A DNA stretch of 64,000 nt from Aliamphritea spongicola (GTDB lineage: Bacteria > Pseudomonadota > Gammaproteobacteria > Pseudomonadales > Balneatricaceae), in NCBI GenBank assembly GCA_024347235.1, contig AP025283.1, positions 3,286,001 to 3,350,000 of the forward strand, given 5' to 3'. Below are positions 11,014 to 21,659 of this stretch, one piece after another. The translations under genes were made by a program, and so were the position numbers. Each line of letters starts with the position of its first letter. Within the stretch, counting starts at the first letter, position 1. The notes under the pieces are model-generated. The model ran no database searches, was not told where the DNA came from, and saw only the letters and a program-made list of their open reading frames with translations.

Positions 11014-12402
11014 ATGGCTGCTACAAAGCTTTATATCCTCGACACCAATGTTTTACTGCACGACCCAAACTGCCTGTACGAATTCAAAGAACAAGACGTC
11101 GCGATCCCCATGACCGTTCTGGAAGAACTGGATAACATAAAGGACCGCAAACAAAGCGTTGCCCAGGAAGCACGACACGCTATCCGGGCAATTGATAATA
11201 TCCTCAGCGTTGCAACCAGCCCCACACAGATTACCCGGGGCGTTCAGATCAAAGTCCCCGGCACCGACGACAGCAGTACCCTGGGGAAACTCAGTGTCTA
11301 TCCCGATCACGAACTGACCAGCCGTCAGGGCTTTCTCCCATCAACAACCAACAATGACAACCGCATTATCAACTGCGCGCTTCACCTGCAAACCAATGAT
11401 TCGCACCGAGACATTATCCTGGTCACTAAAGATATCAATATGCGCCTTAAAGCCATGGGCGCGGGTCTGCAAAAGGTCGAAGACTACCGCAAAGATCAGC
11501 TGGTCTCTGATCTGGATCTGTTATCTGCCGGTCATCAGCACATTGACGGGTTATTCTGGGAAAAGGTCGATCAGGTCAAAAGCTATCAGAAAGGTCCCTA
11601 CACCTTCCATAAGATCAGCCCGGATCTATTGCCAGACACTTACGTCAACCAGTATATCCATGATGACTCTGAAGACTTTGCAGCCAGGGTTGTCAGTGTA
11701 GACCATGAAGCCATTGTTTTGCGCGATCTTGGTCACGAACACCTGATGCAACAGAATTGCTGGGGCATATCCCCTATCAACATCTATCAGGCTTTTGCCA
11801 TGCAATCCCTGCTGGACAGCGACATTGACCTTTGCATGCTCAACGGTGCTGCCGGTTCCGGTAAAACCCTGATTGCCCTGGCCTGCGCACTGGAAATGGT
11901 CATTGAGCAGGGCCGCTATAACAAAATCATCGTTACCCGCTCGACCCCGCCGGTCGCAGAAGATATCGGTTTCCTGCCCGGCACCGAAGAAGAGAAGATG
12001 ACCCCGTGGCTCAGCTCAATTCTGGATAACCTGGAAGCAATGCATGAAGGGGATGAACGACCCCAGAGCAGCGTCAAGTACGCCATTGAAAAGGCCAATA
12101 TTCAGTTCAAGTCCCTTAATTTCATTCGCGGACGAAGTATTCAGGATGCCATCGTACTGATTGATGAAGCCCAGAACCTGACACCATCCCAACTGAAGAC
12201 CATCCTGACCCGCTGCGGTAAAGGCACGAAAATGGTTTGCCTGGGTAACCTGGCGCAAATTGACTCTAACTATCTGACAGCACTGACTTCAGGTCTGACC
12301 TACATTGTGGAACGCTTTAAAGATTATAACGGCGCCAGTAACGTACATTTCGAAGGCGTATTCCGTTCATCTTTAGCCGAATACGCAGAAGAACATCTTT
12401 AA
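11014..12402 (+). CDS. PIN domain - PhoH ATPase (PhoH2/YlaK type)
   Basis: This intact gene encodes 462 residues. The N-terminal PIN RNase domain (YILDTNVLLHDP, then VLEELDNIKD) carries the acidic metal ligands. The C-terminal PhoH P-loop ATPase has Walker A GAAGSGKTLIALA and Walker B IVLIDEAQNL. PIN-PhoH proteins of this build are sequence-specific RNA helicase/ribonucleases in mycobacteria; the role here is not established. ATG at 11014 has GAAGGA seven bases upstream and was chosen over an in-frame TTG at 10996. A strong terminator follows. Confidence 0.9.
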   Translation: MAATKLYILDTNVLLHDPNCLYEFKEQDVAIPMTVLEELDNIKDRKQSVAQEARHAIRAIDNILSVATSPTQITRGVQIKVPGTDDSSTLGKLSVYPDHELTSRQGFLPSTTNNDNRIINCALHLQTNDSHRDIILVTKDINMRLKAMGAGLQKVEDYRKDQLVSDLDLLSAGHQHIDGLFWEKVDQVKSYQKGPYTFHKISPDLLPDTYVNQYIHDDSEDFAARVVSVDHEAIVLRDLGHEHLMQQNCWGISPINIYQAFAMQSLLDSDIDLCMLNGAAGSGKTLIALACALEMVIEQGRYNKIIVTRSTPPVAEDIGFLPGTEEEKMTPWLSSILDNLEAMHEGDERPQSSVKYAIEKANIQFKSLNFIRGRSIQDAIVLIDEAQNLTPSQLKTILTRCGKGTKMVCLGNLAQIDSNYLTALTSGLTYIVERFKDYNGASNVHFEGVFRSSLAEYAEEHL

Positions 12403-12422
12403 TCCGGCAATCACTCACAGAT

Positions 12423-12456
12423 CCGCCACAGCCCTGCTGTGGCGGGACCTTTCTTT
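12423..12456 (+). terminator. Rho-independent terminator after the PIN-PhoH gene
   Basis: A perfect 9-bp stem (CCGCCACAG and CTGTGGCGG) around a five-base loop is followed by a T-rich tail. It starts 21 bases after the stop codon. Confidence 0.85.
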
Positions 12457-12529
12457 AAATACAGGTCCTGATTCATACATCTTGTGATCTGCACCTGCCC
12501 TGCACCACTAAATCTATGAAAGTTTATCC

Positions 12530-12743
12530 CTTTATTTTTTGATGTATCTCTATATAATGCGCCGCACAATTATACGATTTAATTCCCTTCTTGAGCCGGG
12601 TAGACGCTGTAATCGACATACTTGTGTCTTTACCAAGATGAATTTTGTATGTGAATACGCCGGCATTTTCTTTACCTGACAGCAATCTGCACTCAGGTTA
12701 CACTTAAGACGCTTCTTCATTTCAGGTATCGGAAAATATAAGT
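12530..12743 (+). promoter_or_regulatory. Probable yidD promoter and ~180-nt leader
   Basis: A perfect -10 box, TATAAT, lies at 12553-12558, followed by the GC-rich discriminator GCGCCGC. The -35 at about 12530 is poor (CTTTAT). This would give a leader of about 180 nt before yidD. Such a discriminator is typical of promoters under stringent or growth-rate control. I see no obvious terminator or leader peptide in the leader. Confidence 0.4.
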
Positions 12744-13030
12744 ATGCGAATGCTGCTGCGTTTTCTCATCAAATTTTATCAGTACGTTATCAGCCCTGTA
12801 CTGGGACCGCGCTGTCGTTTTTACCCTACCTGTTCAGCCTATGCCCTGAAGCAATCGAAATTCATGGCCCCCTTAAAGGCACCGCACTGACAATAAAGCG
12901 CCTTCTTAAATGCCATCCGGGGCATCCCGGCGGTGTCGATCTGGTGCCTGAAAAACACCTTCCTGCTGCCCGCATCACGAATCCGTATCCTCCGATAGTG
13001 AACGTTAATACCCAAAACAGTCTTCGCTGA
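12744..13030 (+). CDS. yidD: Membrane protein insertion efficiency factor YidD
   Basis: This small amphipathic inner-membrane-associated protein aids YidC/Sec-dependent insertion. The encoded 95 residues begin [18 protein letters not shown] and carry the family signature [11 protein letters not shown] and [12 protein letters not shown]. One G deletion near 12847 (after TATGCCCTG) breaks the frame; restoring it gives [19 protein letters not shown] and a stop at 13028-13030. The gene is usually in the rpmH-rnpA-yidD-yidC cluster. Here it is isolated, as in some other gammaproteobacteria. Confidence 0.9.
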
Positions 13031-13135
13031 AATTTGACCCATCCATCAGCCAGCGCTATAGCTTAAAGAATACCTTTGTAAAAACAGAGATCACAGGCAT
13101 GGACAGCCGAACGGAAGGGAGGGTTACTTTCGGCT

Positions 13136-15337
13136 ATGTTCAGTTCAATTACAGTCATACTGGTTATTTCATCCTACATGGTCATTCTGTTCGCCATTGC
13201 ACAACTGGTGGAACGGAAAATTGAACAGACCGGCAGAAACTTCAACGGCCCCTGGACGTATGCATTATCCCTGGCGGTTTATCACACTTCCTGGACCTTT
13301 TACGGCAGTGTCGGATTCGCCGCCGAATCAGGGCTGCTTTATCTGGGCGTCTATATCGGATCATTACTGAGCATTGCCTGTTGGTGGATTACCCTCAAAC
13401 GCATGGTGCTCGCCAAAAACACCTTCCGCGTCACCAGCATCGCCGACTTCATATCCACCCGTTATAACCGCTCACAGAAAATCGCAGCACTGGTCACCTT
13501 AACAGCCCTGTTAGGTGTACTCCCGTATATTGCCCTGCAATTAAAAGCAGTCATCAGCTCATTTAAAATCATCACCCTCAGTGGTCATGGCGCTGACCTG
13601 CATAACACAACAATGGACTGGGGCAGCTCAGGCCTGCTGATCACACTGTTCATGATTATTTTTACGATTATGTTTGGCGTACGGCGGTTAGACCCAACCG
13701 AACGCCATCAGGGTATGATCAGCGTTCTCATGGTGGAATGCATTGTCAAACTGATTGCCTTTCTGAGCGTAGGTATTTTTGTCTGCTATTACCTGTTTAA
13801 CGGCTATGACGACATTCTTAACCAACTTGATCAGGCCGGCATGCATCAGGTAACCAGCCTCCATACCCGGCCAGACAGCGGTGTCATGTGGCTAACCCTG
13901 ATCATTCTGAGCTTCGCAGCCGTACAAAACCTGCCCCGGCAGTTCCATGTCGCTGTCATAGAAAATGCGGATGTTAACTATATCAAAAGAGCGATGTGGG
14001 TCTTTCCGCTCTATATTCTGCTGATCAACATTTTTGTCATTCCCATTGCCGGGGCCGGCCTCCTTAAAGGCATTGATACCGGTGCTGCTGACTACTACGT
14101 ACTGCTGTTGCCACAACAGGCAGACAACACCTTTCTGACCATGCTGGCATTTATCGGCGGTTTTTCTGCCGCCACAGGCATGATTATTATCACCACAATG
14201 ACGCTGGCCACTATGTGTTCTAATCACCTGATCATGCCTGTACTGGAAAGATTCGAACGTTATGCAGCCATTCGCGGCGAACTGCTGAAAATCCGCTGGG
14301 CACTGGTTGCCCTGATTCTGCTCAGCAGTTACAGCTTTGCCATCGCCTTCAGCGACTCCTACATTCTGGTAGCTATCGGCCTTATTTCCTTTGTTGCAGT
14401 ACTCCAGTTCAGCCCTGCACTTCTGGGCGGAATATTCTGGCAAAAGGTAACAGTGCCGGCGCATTGGCCGGGTTGCTGGCAGGCTTTATTATCTGGGTCT
14501 ACACCCTGGTAATCCCAGCGCTGATTAAGCAGGGCTGGATGGCTGAAACATTACTCAATGAAGGTCTGTTTCAGATCAGTTGGCTGCGCCCGGAAGCTCT
14601 GTTTGGCACTGAAGGGCTATCCAGCATTCCCCATAGCGTATTATGGAGCATGATCTTTAATATCGGCGCATACCTGCTGGGCTCTCTGCTCTATTCTCCG
14701 CACAAAGCAGAACGTACACTGAGAACTGAATTTATGCAGTCAATGCTCAGTCAAACCAGCAAAGCCACCCGGCCGACAGGGCTGGAGCAATACATTCTGC
14801 TGCAAACCAAGCTTAAAGAAGCATCTGCCCTGCTGAATAATTACCTGAGCGGATAAAGCCCGCAATGCTATCAGCCAGATAACAGAAGATTTACAGGTCA
14901 CTGACAAAGAACGTATCAGCATTATCGAACTGATCGAATTCCACCGTATGCTGGAACATACCCTGACCGGTTCCATAGGGGCTGCCAGCGCTCACAATGC
15001 AATGGAAAACGGGATTCGTTATACCAGCCGGGAAACGGCAGACCTGAAAGCCCTGTACAGCCACCTTGTCACAGAAATGGACACCCGGATTGACAATAAA
15101 AAGCCGGCAGCAAAACCTGCGGATACGAATTTTGGATTGATTGATGATTTACAGCGTCAGATAAGCCTGCTGGAACGGAAAAACCTGTCCCAGCAGCAAC
15201 AACTTGAAAAACTTGAAATGAAATTAGAAGAACGGCATCAACAGATTTTCAAATACCGTATTGCGGCTCAGCACGCCCAACGTGACAAGCACAAGCTCAG
15301 CGAGCAACTACAGGCTCTGCAGCAAACCAGCGAATAA
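13136..15337 (+). CDS. SLC5 (SSS-type) transporter-like sensor with STAC domain and coiled coil, no kinase
   Basis: This encodes about 734 residues. The first ~550 are a polytopic sodium/solute-symporter-like domain resembling the sensory half of CbrA-type kinases (AVYHTSWTFYGSVGFAA; PRQFHVAVIENADV). Next is a STAC-like segment (TGLEQYILLQTKLKEASAL ... TLTGSIGAASAHNAMENGI) and a long C-terminal coiled coil (LERKNLSQQQQLEKLEMKLE). In CbrA-like proteins a PAS/HisKA/HATPase module follows STAC; here the protein ends with a stop at 15337 and no kinase motif is visible. Deletions: about 14447 (G) and about 14852 (two bases, G run). GGAAGGGAGGG lies upstream of ATG 13136. It converges on two double-receiver genes. 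Confidence 0.82.
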
Positions 15338-15353
15338 GCTAACAGCCACCGCC

Positions 15354-16151
15354 TTATGCTTCCAGAATCTGCGCCAGCAACTTGCGGACGCCTTCCGGCT
15401 CAAAGGGTTTATTGCTTAAGGCATTTACACCCGACTGGGCCACATTCTGTAACTGTGCTTCGTTATCTTCTGATGTCACCATTAAGACCGGCATATGACA
15501 ATGATCACCGGACTTACGAATATACTCAGTCAGCTCAGCACCATTCATTTCTGGCATATGATAATCGGTTACCAGCAAATCAAACGTCTGGCTGTTAAGA
15601 ATCTCAATCGCCTCAGAACCGTCGTTCGCTTCCTGAATATGCTCAATGCCCATATTGTTCAGTACCCGGGTAATGACATTCCGTGAAAGACGGCTGTCAT
15701 CCACAACCAGCACGTTCAGGTCATCCACTTCATACATATCAAGCTCAAGCGCCTGAGGGGACAACAGATCAACGGTGGCATTCACCGCCCGGTGCAAATG
15801 CTGCAACGTGTAAGGTTTTGGCAGAATTGCTATCACACCGGATTGTTTAAACTCTTCCAGCTGTGCACGGCGGGTTTCACTTGAAACCAGCATAAACGGC
15901 AAATCTTCAAGGTCAGGATCCTGACGAATGGAGCGCAATAAATCCAGTCCGGTACCGTCTTCAAAATATAATGAAGAAATCACCAGATCCGGTTTAATCC
16001 GGGTTACCTGTTCGAATGCGTCTTTACAGTTACTGCAAACATCCAGATTGAAAACCCCTTCCTCATGCAGTGCATTCAGCAACAGCTTGCGCTGCATCTG
16101 CGAAGGCTCAACCACCAAAATGTTCAGATCCGCAGGTGATAATTTATCCAT
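15354..16151 (-). CDS. Double-receiver response regulator (REC-REC), copy A, no output domain
   Basis: This intact gene encodes 265 residues. The N-terminal receiver (about 8-125) is degenerate: ILVVEPSQMQRK replaces the acidic pair, and PDLVISSLYFEDGTG has Ser where the phosphoacceptor Asp belongs. The C-terminal receiver (about 140-265) is canonical, with VLVVDDSRLSRN, LLVTDYHMPEMNG (phosphoacceptor Asp), MVTSED and NKPF. No DNA-binding or enzymatic domain follows, so CheY-like protein-protein output is likely. ATG at 16151 has AGAGGTT just upstream; an upstream in-frame start at 16199 has no ribosome site. It is paralogous to the gene at 16358-17154. Confidence 0.9.
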   Translation of the reverse strand: MDKLSPADLNILVVEPSQMQRKLLLNALHEEGVFNLDVCSNCKDAFEQVTRIKPDLVISSLYFEDGTGLDLLRSIRQDPDLEDLPFMLVSSETRRAQLEEFKQSGVIAILPKPYTLQHLHRAVNATVDLLSPQALELDMYEVDDLNVLVVDDSRLSRNVITRVLNNMGIEHIQEANDGSEAIEILNSQTFDLLVTDYHMPEMNGAELTEYIRKSGDHCHMPVLMVTSEDNEAQLQNVAQSGVNALSNKPFEPEGVRKLLAQILEA

Positions 16152-16357
16152 ATAACCTCTGCCAATATCAGGTAAAAAGCCAGCGAAACAATTGCTCACT
16201 TCATACTGAAAAACTCTGCTTTGACAAGTGCAGCCCCCGCTACGGAGCGCTCACAACTCAGTTAACAACACATATGTTCCAAACACATTAAAGCGACAAA
16301 ACGTTTCTATCTTAGCTGCTTTATATAAATACAAACAAGCACTTATAAGCCATGACA

Positions 16358-17154
16358 TCAGCCTTCCAGAATTGAAGCCAGCAGCTGTTTTACCACATGG
16401 GGCTCAAAAGGCTTATCTGTCATAGCATTCACACCCGACTGCGCCACATTCTGTAAATGCGCGTCATTTGATTCAGATGTCACCATTAAAACAGGCACAT
16501 GCCCGTGCGTAGGAGATTTACGTACGAACTCCGTCAGCTCAACACCATTCACTTCAGGCATATTGTAATCAGTCACCACCAGGTCAACGCCCTGATCCTG
16601 CAAATAAGCAATGGCTTCAGAACCGTCAGCCGCCTGTACAATATTCTTGATCCCCAGATTGGTTAACACCCTTACGATCACATTACGTGCCATCCGGCTG
16701 TCATCGACTACCAGCACTCGCAACAAATCAATGTCATACAGCTCAAGATCAAAGTTCTGCTCAGAGAGCATATCCAGTGTCGCATTAATCGCCTGATTCA
16801 GATTCTGCACGCTGAACGGCTTCGGCAAAATCGCAATCACCCCTGACTGCTTAAACTCTTCCAGCTGCTCTCGGCGACTCTCGCTGGACACCAGCATAAA
16901 GGTAAATCTTCAAGAGACTCTTCTGCCCTGATCAGCCGTAACAACTCCAGCCCGGTGCCGTCTTCAAAATAAAGTGAAGAGATGACCAGATCCGGTTTAA
17001 ACTCCCGTATCTTCTGTATCGCTTCCGCTTTATTGCCGCAAACCGCCGTCTTATCAACACCTTCTTTAGTCAGTGCTTCAAGCAATACCTTGCGCTGCAT
17101 CTTTGATGGTTCAACTACAAGAATACTTAAATCTTCTGCCGACAACCTTTCCAT
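16358..17154 (-). CDS. Double-receiver response regulator (REC-REC), copy B
   Basis: This encodes 265 residues after correcting one T deletion near 16901, the same length as its neighbour and collinear with it. The first receiver is again degenerate (ILVVEPSKMQRK; PDLVISSLYFEDGTG). The second is canonical (VLVVDDSRMARN; LVVTDYNMPEVNG; MVTSES; DKPF). ATG at 17154 has GAGAGG upstream. The two genes run in the same direction, 206 bases apart, and arose by tandem duplication. The receptor or kinase that phosphorylates them is not in the window unless the convergent SLC5-STAC protein recruits one. Confidence 0.88.
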
Positions 17155-17358
17155 AAAACCTCTCAATAACACCGAATAAACAAGCAGTTAAAGCGATTTT
17201 AACAACTGGATCCTTTCGCTCAGACATTCCTGCAACATACCCTGTCCGGATACCTGACGAAAGCCCAACCCTGCGGGAGACTACCCATAACAGGTGCAAA
17301 ACCTTCTGGACAAAGCAAATTTTCTTTATCTGCCAGAATCAGTCACTGAATCCGAGCC

Positions 17359-17387
17359 AAAAAAACGGCCGCCGAAGCGACCGTTTT
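17359..17387 (-). terminator. Rho-independent terminator of mscS
   Basis: On the minus strand a 10-bp stem with one mismatch closes on TTCG and is followed by seven T residues. It lies just downstream of the mscS stop codon. Confidence 0.85.
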
Positions 17388-17408
17388 CTGTCAGAACAAT
17401 AACTAAAC

Positions 17409-18217
17409 TTACTTGCTCTCGTGCTTGTACTGATGCACATCCATCTGCGGGTAAGGAATAGAAATACCCTCAGCATCAAAGCGCAACTTCACAGCCTCTG
17501 TGGTTTCGAACAGTACATTCCAGTAATCCGCTGAATTCACCCACGGACGTACCACAAAATTCACACTGCTGTCCGCCAGTTCAGATACTGCAATCACCGG
17601 AGCCGGATCTTTCAGTACGCGGCTGTCACTGTTAATGATATCTTCCAGCACTGCCTTGGCTTTCTTCAGGTCATCGTCGTAACCGATACCGAACACCATA
17701 TCCACACGGCGGGTATCCCGGGCAGAATAGTTAGTAATAACACCGCTGTAGATATTACCGTTCGGCACGATCACTTCTTTGTTATCCGCAGTACGCATAA
17801 CAGTATTGAAGATCGTAATCTGCTCAACGATACCGGACACACCGGCAACCTCAACGAAATCACCTTCCTTAAACGGGCGGAAAACAATCAGCATAACGCC
17901 GGCTGCAAAGTTCTGCAGCGAGCCCTGCAGCGCCAGACCAACAGCCAGACCTGCGGCACCTACCAGCGCAATCATTGAGGTAGTATCAACCCCTAACTGA
18001 TCCAGTGAAGCAACCACAACCACCAGCAGCATCAGGATGTTTGCAATTGACGTCACAAAATTGATCAGAATGTCGTCCATGCGGCTCTTACGCAGCACTT
18101 TCTCCAGCAAACTACCAAGCGCCTTTACAACCATCCGACCGACGATAAAGATCGCGGCTGCCAGTGCGATATTAATAATCCACGGCATTACATACATATC
18201 AAAAATGAAAGATCCAT
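17409..18217 (-). CDS. mscS: Small-conductance mechanosensitive channel MscS
   Basis: This encodes about 269 residues (E. coli 286) and serves as an osmotic emergency release valve in the inner membrane. The pore helix TM3 is seen as GAAGLAVGLALQGSLQN, followed by RPFKEGDFVEV, VPNGNIYSG and the C-terminal ISIPYPQMDVHQ. The start is inferred at ATG 18217, with GGGGAA nine bases upstream. From there the frame reads MDLSF and then needs one T restored near 18202 to join YVMPWIINIALAA. Without this correction only an internal start at 18197 remains. Confidence 0.9.
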
Positions 18218-18517
18218 ATCAGAATTCCCCGTTGAATAGACCGTTATTGCAGCAGCAAACGCCACCAGCAACTACTAAATTGTTATATTTTCATTCAACC
18301 ACTTTCTGCCCACATCAGAAGCTTCCTGATCTGTAAGCAGAAATCAGTTCACAGCTTAACCAATTTAATACTGTGTTTCATCTTCAGAAACCGTTCGCCC
18401 TGAGATTCAGCCGGCCACTATAACGGCGCAACTATGAACAGAGAATGAGCGAACAAACCCAAAGGAAAACGTTATAATCCACCGTTCAACACAGTGGCAG
18501 ATGTACATCAAAATTCA
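18218..18517. other. mscS / radD divergent intergenic region
   Basis: These 300 bases hold no gene that I can support. They must contain the divergent promoters. No clear hairpin or operator was seen. Confidence 0.4.
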
Positions 18518-20296
18518 ATGACAACCTTTACTTTACGCAGCTACCAGCAAGAAGCAGTTGAGGCCACACTGCGGCACTTTCGCAGCAGCAATGACCCGGC
18601 AGTCATTGTATTACCAACCGGTGCCGGCAAAAGCCTGGTAATTGCCGAGCTGGCCCGGCTGGCCCGGCGAAAAATACTGGTACTTGCCCACGTCAAAGAA
18701 CTGGTGGAACAGAATGCCGCAAAATACCGCAGCTACGGCTTAACCGGCGGTATTTACTCCGCTGGCCTGAAACAGAAACAAACCGAACATCAGGTCACAT
18801 TTGCCAGCGTGCAGTCGGTCGCCCGGAACCTGGAAGCATTTCAGCATGAATATTCGCTGATCATCATTGATGAATGCCACCGGGTCAGTGAAGAAGATAA
18901 CAGCCAGTATCAGCAGATAATCGGGCAACTCACCGCAAATAACCCGCAACTTAAAGTGCTGGGGCTGACAGCAACCCCTACCGGCTGGGCATGGGATGGA
19001 TCTATCGCTACCATTACCACGGCATCTGCAGATCAGAGGAGCCCCGCCCTTTCAGCCACTGTATTTACGAGCTCCCTCTGCAGTACATGATAAAACATAA
19101 GTACCTGACACCACCGAACCTGATTGATGCTCCGGTTGCGCAGTACGACTTTTCACAACTGCGTGCCGGCAATAACGGCGAATATAACAGCCGTGAAGTG
19201 AATCAACTGTTGGTCAGCCATCCACGGGTAACTCAGGCGATCTGCAAACAGATCGAAAATCTGGCTGAAACCCGCCAGGGAGTCATGATCTTCGCGGCAA
19301 CGGTTGAGCACGCCCATGAAGTCGTCAGCTATCTGCCAGCGGAAAATACCGCTCTGATCACCGGTGCAACGGCACAGCAGGAGCGGGATGCACTGATCAG
19401 CGCATTCAAAGAAAAACGTTACAAATACCTGGTGAACGTTGCCGTACTGACCACCGGATTCGATGCGCCCCATGTGGATATGATTGCAATTCTTCGCCCC
19501 ACTCAGTCAGTTTCGCTGTATCAGCAGATCGTCGGCAGAGGCCTGCGTCTGGCACCGGAAAAACCGATTGCCTGGTAATGGATTATGCGGGCAACAACTT
19601 CAACATTTATTACCCGGAAGTTGGCCAGCCCCGCCCCGACAGCAGCAGTGTGCCGGTTCAGGTATTTTGTCCTGCCTGCGAGTTTGCCAATGTTTTCTGG
19701 GAAAAACCGATGACGACGGTGCGATCATGGAACACTATGGCCGCCGCTGTCAGGGGATGCTGACAACAGAACCACCCAGCCAGTGTGATTACCGCTTCCG
19801 CTTTAAAGAATGCAGATTCTGTAACGGAGAGAATGACATTGCCGCAAGGCGCTGCGGGCACTGCGGTGAAGCCATTATCGACCCGGACGACCAGCTTAAA
19901 GACGCGCTGCAACTGAAAGACGCCACCGTCATCCGCTGTGCCGGTATCAGCTTTCATCAGCAGGGCAGCCGTCTGCAAATTATCTATCACGATGAACAGG
20001 GTGAAGAACTGAAAGAATCTTTTGACTTCAGTAAGCCGAAGCAACTGCAGGTGTTTAACCAACTCTTCGGCAGACGTTTACAACAGAGCCAACAACCACG
20101 CCGCTTTAAATCTCTGGAAGAAGTGCTTGGCTGTCAGCAACAGTTCAGCCACCCGGACTTTGTAATTGCCCGTAAATCCGGTCACCATCTGCGTGTTACC
20201 GAACGGATTTTTGATTACCAGGAAATTACCGAAAAGCGAATCAGCTGTAACCGGCAGAAAACCGGCCAGCTGACTCGCATTACCAGAAACGCTTAA
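18518..20296 (+). CDS. radD: DNA repair helicase-like ATPase RadD (YejH)
   Basis: This encodes about 593 residues (E. coli 586). RadD is an SF2 ATPase that acts with RecA and SSB in double-strand-break repair. Visible blocks are [17 protein letters not shown], Walker [71 protein letters not shown], and a zinc-finger region with CPAC, CRFC and CGHC pairs. Three deletions break it: about 18977 (C/T), about 19562 (A run) and about 19702 (A run). I prefer ATG 18518, matching the E. coli N-terminus, over a GTG at 18494. The ribosome site is weak. Confidence 0.93.
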
Positions 20297-20693
20297 CTGA
20301 CCAGCCAAACCTCTCTGGCCCATTCCCAAATGCTGGTCCACTCTTCATGCTCATGGCCATCAAAGCTCCACTGAATAACAGCACCTTCCAGGTTCACTAC
20401 ATAAAAACCGTCCGCATAGGCACACAATGGCGTCATCTCCGGGAAAGCCCAACCGACCATGCATATGCGGCCACCTCAGGCAAATGGGTATGAGATCCCG
20501 GATCAGCAGCGGTTACAGGCTCAAGTGAGCCACAAATCACATCGCTGACCGTTAACAAAAACTGCTTAAAATCAGGATGTAACGGCACGCAGATATCTTC
20601 TTCCACATCTACAATGTCATCAAACTCCGGCAAATCCAGTGGCATTGCCACCTCCTGATTTGCATGACGCAATGCGTCAATTACATCTTGCAT
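20293..20693 (-). CDS. SMI1/KNR4-like (SUKH) domain protein
   Basis: This encodes about 133 residues after one C deletion near 20442. The sequence HPDFKQFLLTVSDVICGSLEP, then TPLCAYADGFYVVNLEGAVIQWSFDG and WTSIWEWAREVW, resembles the SUKH/SMI1-KNR4 fold. SUKH proteins are often immunity proteins against contact-dependent nuclease toxins, but single housekeeping members are also common. No toxin gene is nearby, so an immunity role is not supported. Its stop codon overlaps the radD stop tail-to-tail by four bases. Confidence 0.6.
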
Positions 20694-20727
20694 ATATCCT
20701 CACAAAAGCACTTCATAAAACAACAAA

Positions 20728-20746
20728 GCCGCTGCAAAGCAGCGGC
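20728..20746 (-). terminator. Terminator of the peroxiredoxin gene
   Basis: A perfect 8-bp stem, GCCGCTGC and GCAGCGGC, around three bases is followed by a T-rich tail on the minus strand, 24 bases past the gene. Confidence 0.8.
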
Positions 20747-20770
20747 AAAACTATCAGTCATCCGGTAAAA

Positions 20771-21244
20771 TCAGCCCAGCTTAGCCAGCATCGCCTCAGC
20801 ACTGCTGACCTCAAAGCCTTAGGCGCTTCCAGCGCTAACTCAGTCACGGTGCCATCTTCAATAATCATGGCATAGCGCCGGGAGCGGATACCGCCGAATG
20901 AACCGGAATCCATTTCAAGGCCTAACGCCAGTGTTAGTTCAGCACCGCCATCCGCCAGCATGGTTATTTCACCGGCATTCTGATCATCTGCCCAGGCTTT
21001 CATCACAAAGCTGTCGTTCACCGAAAGACAGGCAATCAGATCCACCCCTTTGGCAAAAACTCATTCGCATAATCCACATAGCCCGGTAAATGACGGGCGG
21101 AACAGGTGGGTGTAAAGGCACCGGGCAAGGCAAACAAAACGATTTTCTTCCCTTCACAGAGTTCACTCAGCGGTAAGGTTTGCGTTTCCCCTGCTGCACG
21201 ACCCCAACACTCACGGAAGGAATTTTATCTCCTGTCTGAATCAT
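20771..21244 (-). CDS. Peroxiredoxin (Prx5/AhpE-like, redoxin family)
   Basis: This encodes about 158 residues and reduces peroxides, in relatives with glutathione/glutaredoxin. The peroxidatic cysteine lies in [33 protein letters not shown] and [15 protein letters not shown] are the Prx5-family blocks. AAGGAG is placed for the second of two adjacent ATGs (21244); the first, at 21247, would be only three bases away. Three deletions are inferred: about 21200 (G run), about 21056 (T/G runs) and about 20815 (T run). Restoring the last gives the C-terminus EAMLAKLG and stop at 20771. Confidence 0.9.
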
Positions 21245-21340
21245 CATCTGCTCCTTATATGTTTAGCCTGTAACAACCAACAGTATAAAGGATGCTCAGC
21301 CGAAGTCCGACGCTTTTATGCAACCGCCAAACAGACAGCG

Positions 21341-21659
21341 CTACCAGCCAAAACCGAAACGCAGCAATAAAAACATCAGCATACCGAACACAATGGTCTG
21401 CAACAGATCTTTACGCCACATCGCCACCAGCACCGCAAACACGGCAGACACCAACCACGGGTTCGTCAGGCTGAACCACATATCCCCTGTGGCATGATAA
21501 CCGCCGGTACAATAATCGCAGTCAAAACCGCCGGCGGTACAAACCCTAAGGCCAGATCCATCCAAGCCGGAAAACGAATCTTTCCTGCGACACCGAACAG
21601 AAAAACCGTACGCTGAACGTCACCGCAAACATCCCGGCAATCAAACCGACTTCATTCAT
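21341..21659 (-). CDS. azlD: AzlD family branched-chain amino acid export subunit
   Basis: This encodes about 106 residues, the small multi-helix partner of AzlC. It starts [20 protein letters not shown], continues VPPAVLTAIIVPAVIM and ends in LLLRFGFGW. Two deletions break it, about 21601 (T run) and about 21485 (G run). The ATG overlaps the end of azlC by eight bases, which indicates translational coupling. The pair forms an exporter for branched-chain amino acids and analogues. Confidence 0.85.

Noticed and set aside
20293..20693. SUKH-like protein as a toxin-immunity gene
   Set aside because: No polymorphic toxin, CdiB, Rhs or VgrG gene lies near, and single SUKH proteins occur widely without toxins.
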